From contig NZ_JAAAMJ010000001.1 in assembly GCF_010500835.1 (NCBI RefSeq), forward strand, positions 496,001 to 560,000: a DNA stretch of 64,000 nt. The letters are read 5' to 3'. A model generated the notes under the pieces. That model worked only from the letters and a program-made list of their open reading frames with translations. It was not told where the DNA came from and made no database searches. Numbering within the stretch: position 1 is the first letter of the stretch; each line of letters starts with the position of its first letter. Of this stretch, positions 38,810-50,862 are shown piece by piece. The position numbers and the translations under genes were made by a program. This DNA is from Aurantimonas aggregata (GTDB lineage Bacteria; Pseudomonadota; Alphaproteobacteria; Rhizobiales; Rhizobiaceae).

Positions 38810-39778
38810 TCAGCCGCGTCCGAGAAACGGCTCGATGCCCTGCCCCTCGGCGAACCGGCCCAGCCGCTTGATCTCCCACTCGAGCCTGATGCCCGACGTT
38901 TCCAGCACGCGCGCCCGCACGGTCTCGCCGAGCAGCTCCAGGTCATGGCCGGTCGCCGTGCCGGTGTTGATCATGAAGTTGCAGTGCATCTCGGACATCT
39001 GCGCCCCGCCGACCGTCAGGCCGCGGCCGCCGGCGCGGTCGACTTCCTTCCAGGCGGAGGTGCCCGGCGGGTTCTTGAAGGTCGAGCCGCCGGTCTTCTC
39101 GCGGATCGGCTGGACCGTCTCGCGATGGTGCTGGACCTCATCCATCTGCGCGCGGATGGTCTCCGGCTCGGCCGCGAAGCCCTCGAACACCGCGCTGGTG
39201 AAGATCAGGTCGCCGGGTGCCGCGGAGTGGCGATAGGAATAGCCCATTTCGTCGTTGCTAAGGACATGCACGTCGCCGCGCCGGTCGACGGCGCGCACCT
39301 CGCAGACCCGTTCCCGCGTCTCCACACCGTTGGCGCCGGCATTCATCCGCAGCGCCCCGCCGATCGCGCCGGGAATACCGTGATAGAAATGAAAGCCGCC
39401 GAGCCCCGCCTCCAGCGCCACCGCCGCGACCCGCTTGTCGGGTGCGGCAGCGCCCGCGGTGATCGTCGTTTCGCCGGACCGCTCCACCTGGCCGAAACCT
39501 TTCGCCGAAAGGCGGATCACCACGCCCGGAATGCCGCCGTCGCGCACCAGGAGGTTGGAGCCGATGCCGACCACCATCACCGGAACGTCCTCGGGCAGCG
39601 CCGCGAGAAAGGCCGAGAGATCCGCCTCGTCGGCCGGCTGGAACAGGAGTTCCGCCGGGCCGCCGGTGCGGAACCAGGTGATCTTGTCCATGCCGGCATC
39701 GGGCGTCAGCCGCCCGCGCACATCCTTCAGCCCATCGCCGAGGCGGGCGAGCAGCCTGGCGCCGTCGATCTCAGGCAT
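38810..39778 (-). CDS. murB: UDP-N-acetylenolpyruvoylglucosamine reductase
   Basis: A 322-residue FAD enzyme that reduces UDP-GlcNAc-enolpyruvate to UDP-MurNAc with NADPH. FAD-binding stretches are [36 protein letters not shown] and [15 protein letters not shown]. The catalytic Ser is in GGSTFKNP, and the late Glu lies in the C-terminal third. The start ATG overlaps the end of murC by eight bases. It is the last gene of the mraZ-to-murB run. The next division gene, ddl, is 560 bases away beyond repeats. Confidence 0.95.
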   Translation of the reverse strand: MPEIDGARLLARLGDGLKDVRGRLTPDAGMDKITWFRTGGPAELLFQPADEADLSAFLAALPEDVPVMVVGIGSNLLVRDGGIPGVVIRLSAKGFGQVERSGETTITAGAAAPDKRVAAVALEAGLGGFHFYHGIPGAIGGALRMNAGANGVETRERVCEVRAVDRRGDVHVLSNDEMGYSYRHSAAPGDLIFTSAVFEGFAAEPETIRAQMDEVQHHRETVQPIREKTGGSTFKNPPGTSAWKEVDRAGGRGLTVGGAQMSEMHCNFMINTGTATGHDLELLGETVRARVLETSGIRLEWEIKRLGRFAEGQGIEPFLGRG

Positions 39779-41186
39779 CGGCCGCGGCCAGTGCCTCGAG
39801 TTCGCGCGGAAGCGCGTAGGCCCACTGGGTGATCGAGCCGGCACCGAGGCAGATCACCATGTCGCCCGGCTGGGCCAGCCGGTGGATCAGCGGCGCCAGC
39901 TCCTCCGGCCCGTCGATCAGCCGCGCGTCGCGATGGCCGCCGAGCTTCAGCCGCTCGACCAGCATCTCGGAGGTGACGAACTCGATCGGCTCCTCGCCGG
40001 CGGCATAGACCGGGGCGATCACCACGGTGTCGGCGTCGTTGAAGCAGGCGGCGAAATCGGCGAACAGCGACTGCAGCCGCGTGTAGCGGTGCGGCTGCAC
40101 GACGGCGACGACCCGCCCCTTCGTAGACGAGCGCGCGGCCGCCAGCACGGCGCGAATCTCCACCGGGTGGTGGCCATAGTCGTCGTAGATCATCACGTCG
40201 CCGACCGTCCCGGTCAGGGTGAAGCGCCGCTTGACGCCGCCGAAGGCCGCCAGGCCGGTGCGGATCGAATCCGCCGGGATCTTCAGCCAGTGAGCGACCG
40301 CGATCGCCGCGGTGGCGTTGGAGACGTTGTGGCGGCCCGGCATCGGCAGCTTGAGCTGGTCGATGACATGCGTCTCGCCGGTGATGCGATCGCGGATCGT
40401 CACGTCGAACAGCGAGTTACCCGCCTCGTAGCGGACATTCTCGAAGCGGACGTCCGCCTGCAGATTCTCGCCATAGGTGATGACGCGGCGGTCCTCGATC
40501 TCGCCGACCAGCGTCTGCACCTCGGGATGGTCGAGGCACATCACCGCGAAGCCGTAGAACGGCACGTTCTCGACGAAGGCACGGAACGCGTCGCGAACCT
40601 TGTCGAACGTGCCGTAATGGTCGAGGTGTTCGGGGTCGATATTGGTGACGACGGCGATATCGGCCGGCAGCTTCAGGAAGGTGCCGTCGGATTCATCGGC
40701 CTCCACCACCATCCAGTCGCCGGCGCCCATCCGCGCATTAGTGCCGTAGGCGTTGATGATGCCGCCATTGACCACCGTCGGGTCGAGCCCGCCGGCGTCG
40801 AGCAGCGTCGCGACCATCGACGTCGTGGTGGTCTTGCCGTGCGTGCCGCCGATGGCGATCGCCGAGCGGAAGCGCATCAGCTCGGCCAGCATCTCGGCAC
40901 GCCGGACGATCGGCAGGAGCCGCTCGCGCGCCGCCGCCAGCTCGGGGTTGGCGCGCTTGATCGCCGTCGAGACGACGATGACCTCCGCCTTGCCGAGATT
41001 CTCCGCCGCATGCCCGATATGCACCGTCACGCCCATCTCGCGCAGGCGCTGGACATTGGCGTTCTCGGACTGGTCGGAGCCCTGCACGGTGTAGCCGAGA
41101 TCGACGAGCACCTCGGCGATGCCGCTCATCCCGATGCCACCGATTCCGATGAAATGGACCGGCCCGATATTCGGCGGCATCTTCAT
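39771..41186 (-). CDS. murC: UDP-N-acetylmuramate--L-alanine ligase
   Basis: A 471-residue Mur ligase adding L-Ala to UDP-MurNAc. The N-terminal Rossmann stretch [18 protein letters not shown] is typical of MurC, followed by the ATP loop [14 protein letters not shown] and the central [12 protein letters not shown] chose the ATG at 41186, since GAGGGGG lies six bases upstream. The ATG two codons earlier (41192) sits directly on that site. It follows murG by 38 bases. Confidence 0.95.
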   Translation of the reverse strand: MKMPPNIGPVHFIGIGGIGMSGIAEVLVDLGYTVQGSDQSENANVQRLREMGVTVHIGHAAENLGKAEVIVVSTAIKRANPELAAARERLLPIVRRAEMLAELMRFRSAIAIGGTHGKTTTTSMVATLLDAGGLDPTVVNGGIINAYGTNARMGAGDWMVVEADESDGTFLKLPADIAVVTNIDPEHLDHYGTFDKVRDAFRAFVENVPFYGFAVMCLDHPEVQTLVGEIEDRRVITYGENLQADVRFENVRYEAGNSLFDVTIRDRITGETHVIDQLKLPMPGRHNVSNATAAIAVAHWLKIPADSIRTGLAAFGGVKRRFTLTGTVGDVMIYDDYGHHPVEIRAVLAAARSSTKGRVVAVVQPHRYTRLQSLFADFAACFNDADTVVIAPVYAAGEEPIEFVTSEMLVERLKLGGHRDARLIDGPEELAPLIHRLAQPGDMVICLGAGSITQWAYALPRELEALAAADA

Positions 41187-41224
41187 GCGCATCCCCCTCG
41201 ACTGCTCTGGCAGGAAGCTGCCGT

Positions 41225-42325
41225 TCAGCGCCCTTCGTCAGAGCGCGGCATAGACTCAACCAGGTCGGCGAGCAACCGCGCGGCATCCGGAATGCCGGTG
41301 GCGCGGGCCGCCGCCGCCATCGCCGTCGCCCGCGCCGGGTCCTCGGCGATCCCCACCACCAGCTCGGCGAGACGCGCCGGCGTCAGCTCCGCCTGGCGCA
41401 CCACGATGGCGCCGCCTTCGGATTCCAGCCGTGCCGCGTTGGCCGCCTGGTCGTGATCGAGCGCGTAAGGATACGGCACCAGAATCGATGGCCGGCCAAT
41501 TACCGCGATCTCCGAGACCGTCGAGGCACCGGACCGGCTGATCACCAGATGCGCCCCGCCGATGCGCTCGGCCATGTCGGTGAAGAACGGCGCCACCTCG
41601 GCGGGGATGCCGCGCTCCTCGTAGAAGCGCCACACCGCGGCCTCGTCGTCCGCCCGCGCCTGCTGGGTGATTACCAGCCGGCGCCGCAGCGCCTCGGGCA
41701 GCAGCTCGATGGCCGCCGGGATCGCCTCGGAGAAGAACTGCGCGCCCTGGCTGCCGCCGAACACCACCAGCTTGAACGGCTCGTCTGGCCCGGCGGCCCG
41801 GTAGGGCGTTCCGGCCGCCGCGATCACCGCCGGGCGCACCGGATTGCCGGTGACCGTCACCTTGCCGGCATAGGCCGGATCGAGCCTGTCCTGCGGGATC
41901 CCGACGGCGATGCGGTCGACGCGCGGTGCGAGGAACTTGTTGGCCCGGCCCATCACCGCGTTCTGCTCGTGGATCAGCGTCGGCCGGCCCGAACGGGTCG
42001 CGGCCATCAGCGGCGGCACGGTCGGGTAGCCGCCGAAGCCGACGACCACCGCCGGACGGATGCGTCGGACCAGCGCGCCGGCCTCGCGAAAGCCGCGCCA
42101 CAGCGTCCAGAGCGTCGACAGCACCTTGATCGGGTTCTTCGAGGCGAAGGTCGCCGAGCGCACCCGATGCACCGTCTCGACCGGAAACCGGTCGGCGAAG
42201 CGCCCGGCCCGGTCGTCGGTGACGAGTTGCACGTCGTGGCCACGGGCGACAAGTTCGTGCGCCAGCGCCTCGGCCGGGAAGAGATGGCCGCCGGTCCCGC
42301 CGGCGGAAAGAAGGATGGTCGTCAT
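41225..42325 (-). CDS. murG: UDP-GlcNAc:lipid I N-acetylglucosaminyltransferase
   Basis: A 366-residue peripheral membrane glycosyltransferase (GT28) that converts lipid I to lipid II. The N-terminal G-loop reads [13 protein letters not shown], the second is [13 protein letters not shown], and the UDP-sugar site shows [13 protein letters not shown] with [15 protein letters not shown]. The ATG at 42325 gives the standard N-terminus; a GTG two codons upstream is possible. It lies about 134 bases after ftsW, one of the larger gaps in the cluster. Confidence 0.95.
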   Translation of the reverse strand: MTTILLSAGGTGGHLFPAEALAHELVARGHDVQLVTDDRAGRFADRFPVETVHRVRSATFASKNPIKVLSTLWTLWRGFREAGALVRRIRPAVVVGFGGYPTVPPLMAATRSGRPTLIHEQNAVMGRANKFLAPRVDRIAVGIPQDRLDPAYAGKVTVTGNPVRPAVIAAAGTPYRAAGPDEPFKLVVFGGSQGAQFFSEAIPAAIELLPEALRRRLVITQQARADDEAAVWRFYEERGIPAEVAPFFTDMAERIGGAHLVISRSGASTVSEIAVIGRPSILVPYPYALDHDQAANAARLESEGGAIVVRQAELTPARLAELVVGIAEDPARATAMAAAARATGIPDAARLLADLVESMPRSDEGR

Positions 42326-42459
42326 GCGCACCGGACGTTTGGCCGGCCTTGCGGCCGGCGCGGAAAGGAATGTCGCCTCGACCTATGGCCCGCTTGCGCC
42401 CTTGCCAAGGCCCGGCCGCCATCGGAGCGGAGACATTGCTCCCCGCCCCGGCTCGATGG

Positions 42460-43614
42460 TCAAGCGCCGTGCAGCTGATAGGTCCGCTGGACCAGCCGGT
42501 CCGTGTGCGAGCGGTTTTCCGGCCGGCGCCGCGTCAGCGCCAGGATGAACCCGGCCGACATGGCGATGGCCAGCATCGACGAGCCGCCATAGGAGATGAA
42601 CGGCAGCGTCATGCCCTTGGCCGGCATCAGCTGCAGGTTCACCGCCATGTTGATGATCGACTGCAGGCCGAACAGCAGGACCAGGCCGGAGATCGCCAGC
42701 CGGTTGAAGACGTCGCGCTGCTGGCCTGCCACCGAAAGCCCGCGGACCACGATGAAGGCGAAGATCGCCGCCAGCGCCATGCAGGTGATGATGCCGAACT
42801 CCTCGGCGATGACGGCGAAGGCGAAGTCGGTGTGGCTGTCCGGCAGCATGCGCTTGACCGTGCCTTCGCCGGGTCCCTGCCCCAGCCAGCCGCCGCGCAT
42901 GATCGCTTCGCGCGCCGTGTCGGTCTGGAACGTGTCGCCTTCGCCGGTCAGGAAGCGGTCGATGCGGCTGGCGACGTGCGGGAAGGCGAAATAGGCCAGC
43001 GCCGAACCGCCGAGAGCGACGCCGCCGAGCAGCGCGATCCAGAGCCACGACATGCCGGCCATGAAGAACAGCCCGCCCCAGGCGGCGGCGACGAGGATCG
43101 TCTGTCCGAGATCGGGCTGGGCGACGAGCAGCGCCACGGCGACCAGCAGCAGGATCATCGCGAAGAGGTTGCCCGGAATGTCCGGCCGGCGCTCCTTCTC
43201 GGCGAACAGCCAGGCGCAGATCACCACGAAGGCGGGCTTCATGAATTCCGACGGCTGGAGGTTCAGCGGGCCGAGCTCGATCCACCGGCGGGCGCCCTTG
43301 ATCTCGGTGCCGAAGAACAGCGCCAGCACCATGAAGAACAGCGACGCCCCCAGCACCAGCAGCGCCGTCCGCCGGACGCCACGCGGCGACAGCAGCGAGC
43401 AGGCGAACATCACCGCCAGCGACGGCAGCAGGAACACCGCGTGGCGCTTGACGAAGTGGAAGGGTTCGAGGCCGATCCGCTCGGCGACCGGCGGACTGGC
43501 CGCGAAAGAGAGCACCAGCCCGCCGACCAGGAGCGTCAGGAAGGCGGCGAGGAACCAGCGATCGACGCCCCACCACCAGTCGCTGACCAGGCTGCGCTTG
43601 GTCCGGCTCGTCAT
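42460..43614 (-). CDS. ftsW: Peptidoglycan glycosyltransferase FtsW
   Basis: A 384-residue SEDS-family membrane protein with about ten helices that polymerises lipid II at the septum together with FtsI. SEDS marks are KGARRWIELGPLNLQPSEFMK, AQPDLGQT, PDSHTDFAFAVIAEEFG and KGMTLPFISYGGSSML. The start is either 43614 (AGAGGGG six bases upstream, my choice) or 43620, which overlaps the murD stop as ATGA. Confidence 0.95.
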   Translation of the reverse strand: MTSRTKRSLVSDWWWGVDRWFLAAFLTLLVGGLVLSFAASPPVAERIGLEPFHFVKRHAVFLLPSLAVMFACSLLSPRGVRRTALLVLGASLFFMVLALFFGTEIKGARRWIELGPLNLQPSEFMKPAFVVICAWLFAEKERRPDIPGNLFAMILLLVAVALLVAQPDLGQTILVAAAWGGLFFMAGMSWLWIALLGGVALGGSALAYFAFPHVASRIDRFLTGEGDTFQTDTAREAIMRGGWLGQGPGEGTVKRMLPDSHTDFAFAVIAEEFGIITCMALAAIFAFIVVRGLSVAGQQRDVFNRLAISGLVLLFGLQSIINMAVNLQLMPAKGMTLPFISYGGSSMLAIAMSAGFILALTRRRPENRSHTDRLVQRTYQLHGA

Positions 43615-43616
43615 GC

Positions 43617-45011
43617 TCATCCCCTCTGGACCATCTCTATGCCGGGCAGACGACCGACCGCTTCCCGGAAGGCGTCGCCCCGCACCTCGAAATTGCGGAA
43701 CTGGTCGAAACTCGCGCAGGCCGGCGACAGGAGGACGACCTCCTCGCCGCCGCCCGCGGCAGCGTCCGCAGCGGCATGCCGCACGGCAACGTCGAGCGTA
43801 TCGGAGATTTCGTAAGGAATTCGTTTACCAAGCGTCGCCGCGAAGGCGGGCGCCGCTTCGCCGATCAGGTAGGCCTTGACGATCTTCGGGAAGAACGGCG
43901 CCAGCGGCGCGATCCCGCCCTCCTTGGCGAGTCCTCCGGCGATCCAGTGGATGCGCGGGAAACTGGCCAGCGCCGTCGCCGCGGCATCGGCGTTGGTCGC
44001 CTTGGAATCGTTGACGAACAGCACCGCGCCCTGCCGGCCGACCGTCTCCATCCGGTGCGCCAGCCCCGGAAAGCTCTGCAGGCCCGCCTCGATCTCGTCC
44101 GGCGACAGGCCGGCGAGGCTGAGCGCCGCCACGGCGGCCGCGGCGTTCTGGGCGTTGTGGCGTCCGCGCAGCGAGCCGATCCCGGCGAGCGTGAAGGACA
44201 CCTCCGGCAGGCCGGGCATGCGGCGCAGCAGCGCCGTGCCGTCGAAGCCGACCGCGGCCCGCGCATCGTTCGCCTGCGAGATGCGGATGACGGCGCGGCC
44301 CTCGCTGTCCAGCTCGTCCGCGATGCGGCGGCAATGCGCGTCGTCGATGCCGACCACCGCTGTGTCGGCCCCGGCCACCAGCCGCGCCTTGATCGCCGCG
44401 TACTGGCCCATCGTGCCATGCCGGTCGAGGTGATCGGGCGTCAGGTTGAGCAGGATGCCGACCGAAGGCGCCAGCGTCGGTGCGAGATCGATCTGGTAGG
44501 AGGAGCATTCGAGTACGTAGTGGCGCGCCGGCGCCGGCGGCTCCAGCGTCATCACCGCGACGCCGATATTGCCGCCCATCTGCGTATCGCGACCAGCGGA
44601 GCGCAGGCAGTGCGCGATCAGCGCCGTCGTGGTCGACTTGCCGTTGGTGCCGGTGATGGCGATCAGCGGCGCCTCGGGGGCCCGGACGCGGCGCTCGCGG
44701 CTGAACAGCTCGATGTCGCCGATGACCGGCACGCCCGCCGCGTGCGCCAGTTCCACCGTCCAGTGCGGCCGCGGGTGGGTGAGCGGTACGCCCGGCGCCA
44801 GCACCAGCGCGGCGAAACCCGACCAGTCGGCGCTGTGCAGGTCGCCGGTGGGAATGCCGGCCGCCGCCGCCGCCGCGACGCCGTCCGGATTGTCGTCGAA
44901 TGCCGTCAGCTTGGCGCCGCCCTCGACCAGCGACAGGGCGGTCGCGCGGCCCGAACCGCCGAGGCCGAACAGCGCGATTGATTTGCCGGCAAAGCTTTGG
45001 GCCGCGATCAT
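43617..45011 (-). CDS. murD: UDP-N-acetylmuramoyl-L-alanine--D-glutamate ligase
   Basis: A 464-residue Mur ligase adding D-Glu. The N-terminal Rossmann fold reads [13 protein letters not shown], the ATP loop is [14 protein letters not shown], and the central motif [11 protein letters not shown] is clear. The C-terminal domain has [11 protein letters not shown]. It starts four bases after the mraY stop and overlaps the ftsW start. Confidence 0.95.
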   Translation of the reverse strand: MIAAQSFAGKSIALFGLGGSGRATALSLVEGGAKLTAFDDNPDGVAAAAAAGIPTGDLHSADWSGFAALVLAPGVPLTHPRPHWTVELAHAAGVPVIGDIELFSRERRVRAPEAPLIAITGTNGKSTTTALIAHCLRSAGRDTQMGGNIGVAVMTLEPPAPARHYVLECSSYQIDLAPTLAPSVGILLNLTPDHLDRHGTMGQYAAIKARLVAGADTAVVGIDDAHCRRIADELDSEGRAVIRISQANDARAAVGFDGTALLRRMPGLPEVSFTLAGIGSLRGRHNAQNAAAAVAALSLAGLSPDEIEAGLQSFPGLAHRMETVGRQGAVLFVNDSKATNADAAATALASFPRIHWIAGGLAKEGGIAPLAPFFPKIVKAYLIGEAAPAFAATLGKRIPYEISDTLDVAVRHAAADAAAGGGEEVVLLSPACASFDQFRNFEVRGDAFREAVGRLPGIEMVQRG

Positions 45012-45015
45012 CGCC

Positions 45016-46098
45016 CTACCGCAGCTTGAGGGTGGAGAGGCCGACGAAGGCCAGCATGAAGGCGATGATCCAGAAGCGCACGACGACCTGGCTCTCGGTC
45101 CAGCCGAGCTTCTCGAAATGGTGGTGGATCGGCGCCATCAGGAAGACCCGCCTGCCCGTCAGCTTGAACCAGCCGACCTGGATGATCACCGATAGCGCTT
45201 CGATCACGAACAGGCCACCGATGATCGCCAGCACCAGCTCGTGCTTGGTGGCCACCGCGATCGTGCCGACCATGCCGCCCATGGCAAGGGAGCCGGTATC
45301 GCCCATGAAGATCGCCGCCGGCGGCGCGTTGAACCACAGGAAGCCGAGCCCGGCGCCGATCACCGCCCCGCAGAGCGGGGCGAGCTCGCCGGTGCCGGCG
45401 ACGTAGTGGATCTGCAGGTAGGTGGAGAAGTTCACGTTGCCGGCGACATAGGCGATCAGGCCGAAGGCCGCGGCGGCGATCATGATCGGCACGATGGCCA
45501 GCCCGTCGAGCCCGTCGGTGAGGTTCACCGCGTTGCCGGCGCCGACCATCACGAAGGCCCCGAACACGACGTAGAACCAGCCAAGGTCGAGCAGCACCGC
45601 CTTGACGAACGGAAACGCCAGCGAGGACGCGAAGCTGCCGGTGCCGGCATAGACGATCATCGTCGCCGCGGTGCCGGCAATCAGGAACTCCAGCGCCAGG
45701 CGCGACTTGCCGGAAAAGCCCTTGTGGCTCTGCTTGGTGACCTTGAGATAGTCGTCGTAGAAGCCGATGGCGCCGAAGCCGACGGTGACCATCAGCACCG
45801 TCCAGACATAGAGGTTCGACAGGTCCGACCACAACAGCGTCGCCACCAGGAAGCCGCTGATGATCATCAGCCCGCCCATGGTCGGCGTGCCGGCCTTCTT
45901 GAAATGCGTCTGCGGCCCGTCGGCGCGGATCGGCTGGCCCTTGCCCTGGCGGATGCGCAGATTGGCGATGATCGCCGGGCCGAACAGGAAGACCACGATG
46001 AAGCCGGTGATCATCGCCGCGCCGGTGCGGAAGGTGATGTAGCGGAAGACGTTGAAGATCGGGAATTCCGCCCCGAACTGTCCGAGATAGGCGATCAT
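45016..46098 (-). CDS. mraY: Phospho-N-acetylmuramoyl-pentapeptide transferase
   Basis: A 360-residue membrane enzyme with ten predicted helices that transfers phospho-MurNAc-pentapeptide to undecaprenyl phosphate, forming lipid I. Active-site Asp clusters are in [26 protein letters not shown] and [10 protein letters not shown], with the MAPIHHHFE loop near the end. The start overlaps the murF stop (ATGA). Confidence 0.96.
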   Translation of the reverse strand: MIAYLGQFGAEFPIFNVFRYITFRTGAAMITGFIVVFLFGPAIIANLRIRQGKGQPIRADGPQTHFKKAGTPTMGGLMIISGFLVATLLWSDLSNLYVWTVLMVTVGFGAIGFYDDYLKVTKQSHKGFSGKSRLALEFLIAGTAATMIVYAGTGSFASSLAFPFVKAVLLDLGWFYVVFGAFVMVGAGNAVNLTDGLDGLAIVPIMIAAAAFGLIAYVAGNVNFSTYLQIHYVAGTGELAPLCGAVIGAGLGFLWFNAPPAAIFMGDTGSLAMGGMVGTIAVATKHELVLAIIGGLFVIEALSVIIQVGWFKLTGRRVFLMAPIHHHFEKLGWTESQVVVRFWIIAFMLAFVGLSTLKLR

Positions 46099-47561
46099 GC
46101 GTCGGCTCCGGACGTTGTCGGCGAGGATGGCGACGCCGCATCGCCGGCGGGGGCGTGATGGGCGATGATCCGCTCCACCAGCGGCCCGAAGCCGATGCTC
46201 TTCGAGGCCTTGACCATGATGACGTCGCCGGCGCGCGATGCGCCGAGGAGGCTCGCCAGCAGCTCGTCGACATCGTCATGCCACTCGCGCGGCACGCGGT
46301 TCTCCAGGACGTCGTCGAGCGCCTTCATCTCGTCGCCGGCCATGTACACACGGTCCACCCCGGCCGCCTCGATGGCGCCGGCGAGATCGGCGTGGAGCGA
46401 GGCGGCGTGCGTGCCGAGTTCCAGCATGTCGCCGATGACGGCGATCCGCCGTCCGCCCTCGCCCGGCGTCTCGGTCTTCAGGACGTCGAGCGCGGCGCGC
46501 ATCGAGGCCGGGTTGGCGTTGTAGCTGTCATCGATGAGCGTGATGGTTCCACCTTCCTTCAGTGGCAGGCGGTGGCGGGCGCCGCGTCCCTTGACGGCGC
46601 GCCAGCTGCCGAGCGCCGACGCGACGGCCTGGACGTCCGCGCCCGCGAGCTTCGCCGCGCCGAGCACGGCGAGCACGTTCTGCGCCATGTGCCGGCCGCT
46701 CGGCGCAAGCTCGACCCGCACCTCCTCGCCGGCGATCGTCGCCGTCACCGTGGCGCCCTCCGGCGATGGCGCGAAGCCTGTCAGGCGAAAATCGGTCCCG
46801 GCCGCCTCGCCGAAGGTCGCGATCCGGCTCACCCCCGCGGCCCGCGCCATCGTCGCCAGCCGGCCGCATTGCGCATCGTCGCCGTTGAGGATCGCGGTGC
46901 CGCCCTCGACCAGCCCCTCGAAAATCTCCGCCTTCGCGTCGGCGATCTCGTCGAGATCGCGGAAATGGCCGAGATGGGCCGGCGCGATCAGCGTGACGAT
47001 CGCCAGGTCCGGGCGCACCAGCTTCACCAGCGGGCGGATCTCGCCGGGATGGTTCATGCCGATCTCGAACACCGCGAAGCGCGCGTCCGCCGGTAGGCGC
47101 GCCAGGCTCAGCGGCACGCCCCAGTGGTTATTGAACGAGGCGGCGCTGGCGTGGACGCTGCCGCAGGCCGACAGCCCGTGCCGCAGCGCCTCCTTGGTAG
47201 TGGTCTTGCCGACGCTGCCGGTGACCGCGATGATCGTCGCCTGCGAGCGGGCGCGGGCGGCTTCCGCAAGCCGCGTCAGCGCTTTCAGCACGTCGTCGAC
47301 GACCAGCAGCGGCGCAAGGACGCTGCCGAGAGCCGGCAGCTTCTGCTCCGAGACGACATGCAGCGCCGCGCCGGCCTTGGTCGCCGCCATCAGGAAATTG
47401 TGGCCGTCGAACTGCTCGCCCTTGATGGCGAAGAACGCCTCGCCCGGCTCCAGCGTACGGGTGTCGATCGAGATGCCGGTGATCGATTGCGGCAGGTCGC
47501 CGACCGGCCGCGCATCCATCGCCGCGATCAACGCGGGCATGTCCCAGAGTGGCGTGCTCAT
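46095..47561 (-). CDS. murF: UDP-MurNAc-tripeptide--D-Ala-D-Ala ligase
   Basis: A 488-residue Mur ligase that completes the pentapeptide with D-Ala-D-Ala. The N-terminal domain shows [28 protein letters not shown] (conserved in MurE/MurF; split here at residues 28-55), the ATP loop [14 protein letters not shown] and [19 protein letters not shown]. It overlaps murE upstream and mraY downstream by four bases each. Its substrate comes from ddl, encoded 8 kb downstream. Confidence 0.94.
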   Translation of the reverse strand: MSTPLWDMPALIAAMDARPVGDLPQSITGISIDTRTLEPGEAFFAIKGEQFDGHNFLMAATKAGAALHVVSEQKLPALGSVLAPLLVVDDVLKALTRLAEAARARSQATIIAVTGSVGKTTTKEALRHGLSACGSVHASAASFNNHWGVPLSLARLPADARFAVFEIGMNHPGEIRPLVKLVRPDLAIVTLIAPAHLGHFRDLDEIADAKAEIFEGLVEGGTAILNGDDAQCGRLATMARAAGVSRIATFGEAAGTDFRLTGFAPSPEGATVTATIAGEEVRVELAPSGRHMAQNVLAVLGAAKLAGADVQAVASALGSWRAVKGRGARHRLPLKEGGTITLIDDSYNANPASMRAALDVLKTETPGEGGRRIAVIGDMLELGTHAASLHADLAGAIEAAGVDRVYMAGDEMKALDDVLENRVPREWHDDVDELLASLLGASRAGDVIMVKASKSIGFGPLVERIIAHHAPAGDAASPSSPTTSGADA

Positions 47562-49006
47562 CGGCCGGCCTCCGAGATCGCCGCGCGGACTTCTTCATGG
47601 TCGCTGAAATGCTGGGTCACGCCGCCCGCCGTCTGGCCGACCTCGTGGCCCTTGCCGGCGATCACCACCGTGTCGCCGGCCTGCGCCGAGCGCACAGCCT
47701 CGAAGATCGCTTCGCGGCGATCGCCGATCTCGGTGGCCCCGGGCGATGCCGCCATGATCTCGGCGCGGATCGTCGCGGGATCCTCCGAGCGCGGATTGTC
47801 GTCGGTGACGATGACGATGTCGGCGAGCCGTGCGGCGATCTCGCCCATCATCGGCCGCTTGATCTTGTCGCGGTCGCCGCCGCAGCCGATCACCGCCACC
47901 ACCCGGCCGGTGGTGAACGGGCGCACCGCGGCCAGGACGTTCTCCAGCGCCTCCGGCTTGTGCGCATAGTCGACGAAGACCGGCGCCCCGGTGGGAGTGG
48001 TGCCGGCGAGGTCGAGCCGGCCGGATGCGCCCTTCAGCGTCTCCAGCGCCGCCAGCGCGTCGCTCGCCGGCACGCCGGTGGCGATGGCAAGGCCGGCCGC
48101 GACCAGCGCGTTGGACATCTGGAATTCGCCGGCCAGCGGCAGGACGATGCGATGGATGCGGCCCTCCGCCTCGATCTCGCCGATCTGGCGATGGCGCTCG
48201 TGCTCCAGCCGCTTCAGCGCCAGGAAATTCCCGCCGCGCCCGACGGTCATCACCCGCGCGCCCGCGCCGGTCGCCACCTCGACCACCCGGCCCGACCAGC
48301 GGTCGTCGGCGAAGACCACGGCTGGCGCGCCCCTCGGCAGCAGCGCGGTGAACAGCCGCATCTTGGCGGCGAAATAGTCCTCGATGTCCGGATGATAATC
48401 CATGTGGTCGTGGCCGAGATTGGTAAAGCCGGCCGCTTCCAGCCGCACGCCGTCGAGCCGGCTCTGGTCAAGGCCGTGGCTCGAGGCTTCCATCGCGGCG
48501 TGCGTCACGCCCTCGCCCGCCAGCTCGGCCATCAGCTTCGCCAGCGCGATCGGGTCCGGCGTTGTCAGCGAGCCGTATTCGTCGCGGCCGGGCGATACAA
48601 TGCCGGTCGTGCCGATCGAGGCGGCGGACAATCCGGCACCTGCCCAGATCTGTCGGACGAAGGTGGCGACGGAGGTCTTGCCGGCGGTGCCGGTGACGGC
48701 GACGACATGTGCCGGCTGCGCGCCATGGAAGCGCGCCGCCATCAGCGCGATGGCGCGGCGTGGGTCCTCGGCGCGCACGAGCGGTAGCGACGTCTCGATC
48801 GCCGCATCGGAGCCGGCGAGGATCGCAGCAGCGCCGCGGCCTTCGGCGTCGGCGACGAAGCGGGCGCCATCGGCCTTGGAGCCGGCGATCGCGGCAAACA
48901 GGAACTCAGGCCGGATTTCCCGCGAATCGCTCGAGAGTCCGGCGATCTCGGGGTCGTTCCCCGTCCATTTCGCCGCAAGGCCCTCTGCGAGTTGGGAAAG
49001 CTTCAT
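47558..49006 (-). CDS. murE: UDP-MurNAc-L-Ala-D-Glu--meso-diaminopimelate ligase
   Basis: A 482-residue Mur ligase that adds the third peptide residue. The ATP loop is VTGTAGKTS (105-112). The specificity motif DDNPRSEDP has the DNPR form that selects meso-diaminopimelate, so the peptidoglycan should be of the DAP type. The ATG at 49006 gives the family N-terminus MKLSQLAEG. The gap to ftsI upstream is 128 bases and contains two hairpins, unlike the overlaps elsewhere in the cluster. Confidence 0.95.
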   Translation of the reverse strand: MKLSQLAEGLAAKWTGNDPEIAGLSSDSREIRPEFLFAAIAGSKADGARFVADAEGRGAAAILAGSDAAIETSLPLVRAEDPRRAIALMAARFHGAQPAHVVAVTGTAGKTSVATFVRQIWAGAGLSAASIGTTGIVSPGRDEYGSLTTPDPIALAKLMAELAGEGVTHAAMEASSHGLDQSRLDGVRLEAAGFTNLGHDHMDYHPDIEDYFAAKMRLFTALLPRGAPAVVFADDRWSGRVVEVATGAGARVMTVGRGGNFLALKRLEHERHRQIGEIEAEGRIHRIVLPLAGEFQMSNALVAAGLAIATGVPASDALAALETLKGASGRLDLAGTTPTGAPVFVDYAHKPEALENVLAAVRPFTTGRVVAVIGCGGDRDKIKRPMMGEIAARLADIVIVTDDNPRSEDPATIRAEIMAASPGATEIGDRREAIFEAVRSAQAGDTVVIAGKGHEVGQTAGGVTQHFSDHEEVRAAISEAGR

Positions 49007-49032
49007 TAACCATGTTCCGCTCTGTACCGAAA

Positions 49033-49055
49033 AGCCGGCCTCACCTTGGCCGGCT
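49033..49055 (-). terminator. Terminator-like hairpin between ftsI and murE (weak)
   Basis: An 8-bp perfect stem AGCCGGCC / GGCCGGCT with a seven-base loop, followed on the minus strand by TTTTCGG. A second hairpin, GCCGGAAC / GTTCCGGC at 49107-49127, lies just upstream in transcription order. The T tract is short, so it may only attenuate transcription into murE or mark a processing site. Confidence 0.4.
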
Positions 49056-49134
49056 GTTCGGTCTTCTATCGCCAAGCGGTCGCTCGGTGAAGATCGCTTT
49101 CCACCTGCCGGAACAGTTCGTTCCGGCTGTGGTA

Positions 49135-50862
49135 TTAATACGAGACGAGCAGCGACTTGGCCTCGTCGCCGAAGTCGGGCCGCACGCCGAGCAGCGTCGC
49201 CGAGCGCCGGATGACCGCGCCGACCGTCGGGGCCGCGTTCCAGCCGGCCGTCGCGTAGGGCTTGCCCTCTTCGCGCTTCGGCTCGTCGATCACCACCAGC
49301 ACGATGTAGCGCGGATCGTTCATCGGGAATGCTGCCAGGAAGGCGTTGAACTTCGCCGTGTCGGAGTAGCGCCCGTTCACCACCTTGTTCGCCGTGCCGG
49401 TCTTCCCACCGACCATGTAGCCGTTGACCTCGGCACTCTTGCCGGAGCCGCGCTGGTCGGCGACGTTGAGACGGAAGAGATAGCGCATCTGCTCGCTGGT
49501 CTTCGGGTCGACGACCTGCGTCGCCAGCGCCTCGGCCTCGGCTCTCGTGCGCGGCAGGAAGGTCGGCGGGACGTGCTTGCCGCCGTTCATCAGCGTCGCC
49601 GCCGCGACGGCCGTCTGCAGGGGCGTCGTCGAGACGCCGTGGCCGAAGGAAATCGTCACCGAGTTGATCTGCTTCCAGACCTTGGGCTGCGTCGGCGTCG
49701 CCACCTCCGGCAACTCGGTCTGCATCCGCGACAGGAGGCCCATCCGGGTGAGGAATTCCTGGTGCCCCTCGATGCCGACCGCTTCGGCTTCCTTGGCGGT
49801 GCCGATGTTCGACGAGTAGATGAACACTTCCGGAACCGACAGCACGCGCTTCTTGCCGTGAAAGTCGGAGATGGTGAAGCCGCCGATCCGGATTGGCCGC
49901 GTCGCGTCGAAGGAGTCGGTGATCTTCACCTTGCCGGAGTCGAGCGCCATGGCGGTGGTGAAGGTCTTGAAGGTCGAGCCCATCTCGTAGAGGCCGGCGG
50001 ACATCCGGTTCATCCGGTCCTTGTCCAGGGCCTGCTTGGAATCGTTGGGGTCGTAGTCCGGCAGCGAGGTCATCGCGACGACCTCGCCGGTGTTCACGTC
50101 GAGCACGACGCCGCCGACGGCGATCGCCTTGTAGCGGGTCATCGCCGCGGCAAGCTCGTCGCGCAGGATGTGCTGGACGCGCAGATCGATCGACAGCTTG
50201 ACCGGCTCGAGCTCCGTGCCGACGGCCAGGCCGGCATTCTGCAGGGCGCGATAGCCCTGGTCGTCGATGTATTTCTCCATGCCCGCCGTGCCCTGGTTGT
50301 CGACATTGACATGGCCGGTCACGAAGCCCGCGGTGCTGCCGCCGGGATAGAAGCGCCGCTTCTCGGTGCGGAAGCCGATCCCGGGAATGCCGAGATCGAG
50401 GATTGCCTGCTGCTGGCCCGGCGTCAGCTCGCGCCGCAGCCAGGCGAAGCCGGCCTTGCTGGCCAGCCGGCGGTAGAGCCATTTCGGGTCGAGATCCGGC
50501 AGCACGCTGAGCAGCAGTTCGCTCGCCTCGTCCGGATCGATGATCCGCCGCGGCTCGGCGAACAGCGAGGCGGTACGGATGTCGGTCGCCAGCACTTCGC
50601 CGTTGCGGTCGATGAGGTCCGGCCGGGCGGCCATGATCTGGTCGCGCGCGCCGTAGGCCGATGCGACGTTGACGGGCTCGACGCCCCACATCACCAGCCG
50701 GCCGCCGATGACGCCGTAGATCGCCACGAACAGCCCGATGGCGATGGTGATGCGGCCGCGGTTCTTCGGCGGGCCGAGGCGGCGCCGGCGGCCGAACGGG
50801 TCGAAGTCCGGCAGCGTGGGTTCGGCGGCCGGCTTGCGGCGGAGGAGCTTTTTGACGTCCAT
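49135..50862 (-). CDS. ftsI: Septal peptidoglycan transpeptidase FtsI (PBP3)
   Basis: A 575-residue class B penicillin-binding protein. It has a cytoplasmic basic tail, one membrane helix (about 38-58) and a non-catalytic domain with [13 protein letters not shown]. The transpeptidase active site follows: the serine in GSTFKTFT (about 296), then SSNIGTA and the KTGTA box in GGKTGTANK. The ATG at 50862 shares one base with the ftsL stop (TGATG). It acts with FtsW at the septum. Confidence 0.95.
   Translation of the reverse strand: MDVKKLLRRKPAAEPTLPDFDPFGRRRRLGPPKNRGRITIAIGLFVAIYGVIGGRLVMWGVEPVNVASAYGARDQIMAARPDLIDRNGEVLATDIRTASLFAEPRRIIDPDEASELLLSVLPDLDPKWLYRRLASKAGFAWLRRELTPGQQQAILDLGIPGIGFRTEKRRFYPGGSTAGFVTGHVNVDNQGTAGMEKYIDDQGYRALQNAGLAVGTELEPVKLSIDLRVQHILRDELAAAMTRYKAIAVGGVVLDVNTGEVVAMTSLPDYDPNDSKQALDKDRMNRMSAGLYEMGSTFKTFTTAMALDSGKVKITDSFDATRPIRIGGFTISDFHGKKRVLSVPEVFIYSSNIGTAKEAEAVGIEGHQEFLTRMGLLSRMQTELPEVATPTQPKVWKQINSVTISFGHGVSTTPLQTAVAAATLMNGGKHVPPTFLPRTRAEAEALATQVVDPKTSEQMRYLFRLNVADQRGSGKSAEVNGYMVGGKTGTANKVVNGRYSDTAKFNAFLAAFPMNDPRYIVLVVIDEPKREEGKPYATAGWNAAPTVGAVIRRSATLLGVRPDFGDEAKSLLVSY

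Noticed and set aside
39435..41456. Plus-strand frame of 673 codons across murB-murC-murG
   Set aside because: It is the antisense shadow of three clear Mur genes in GC-rich DNA. The translation is Arg/His/Asp-rich without any domain and lacks a ribosome-binding site.
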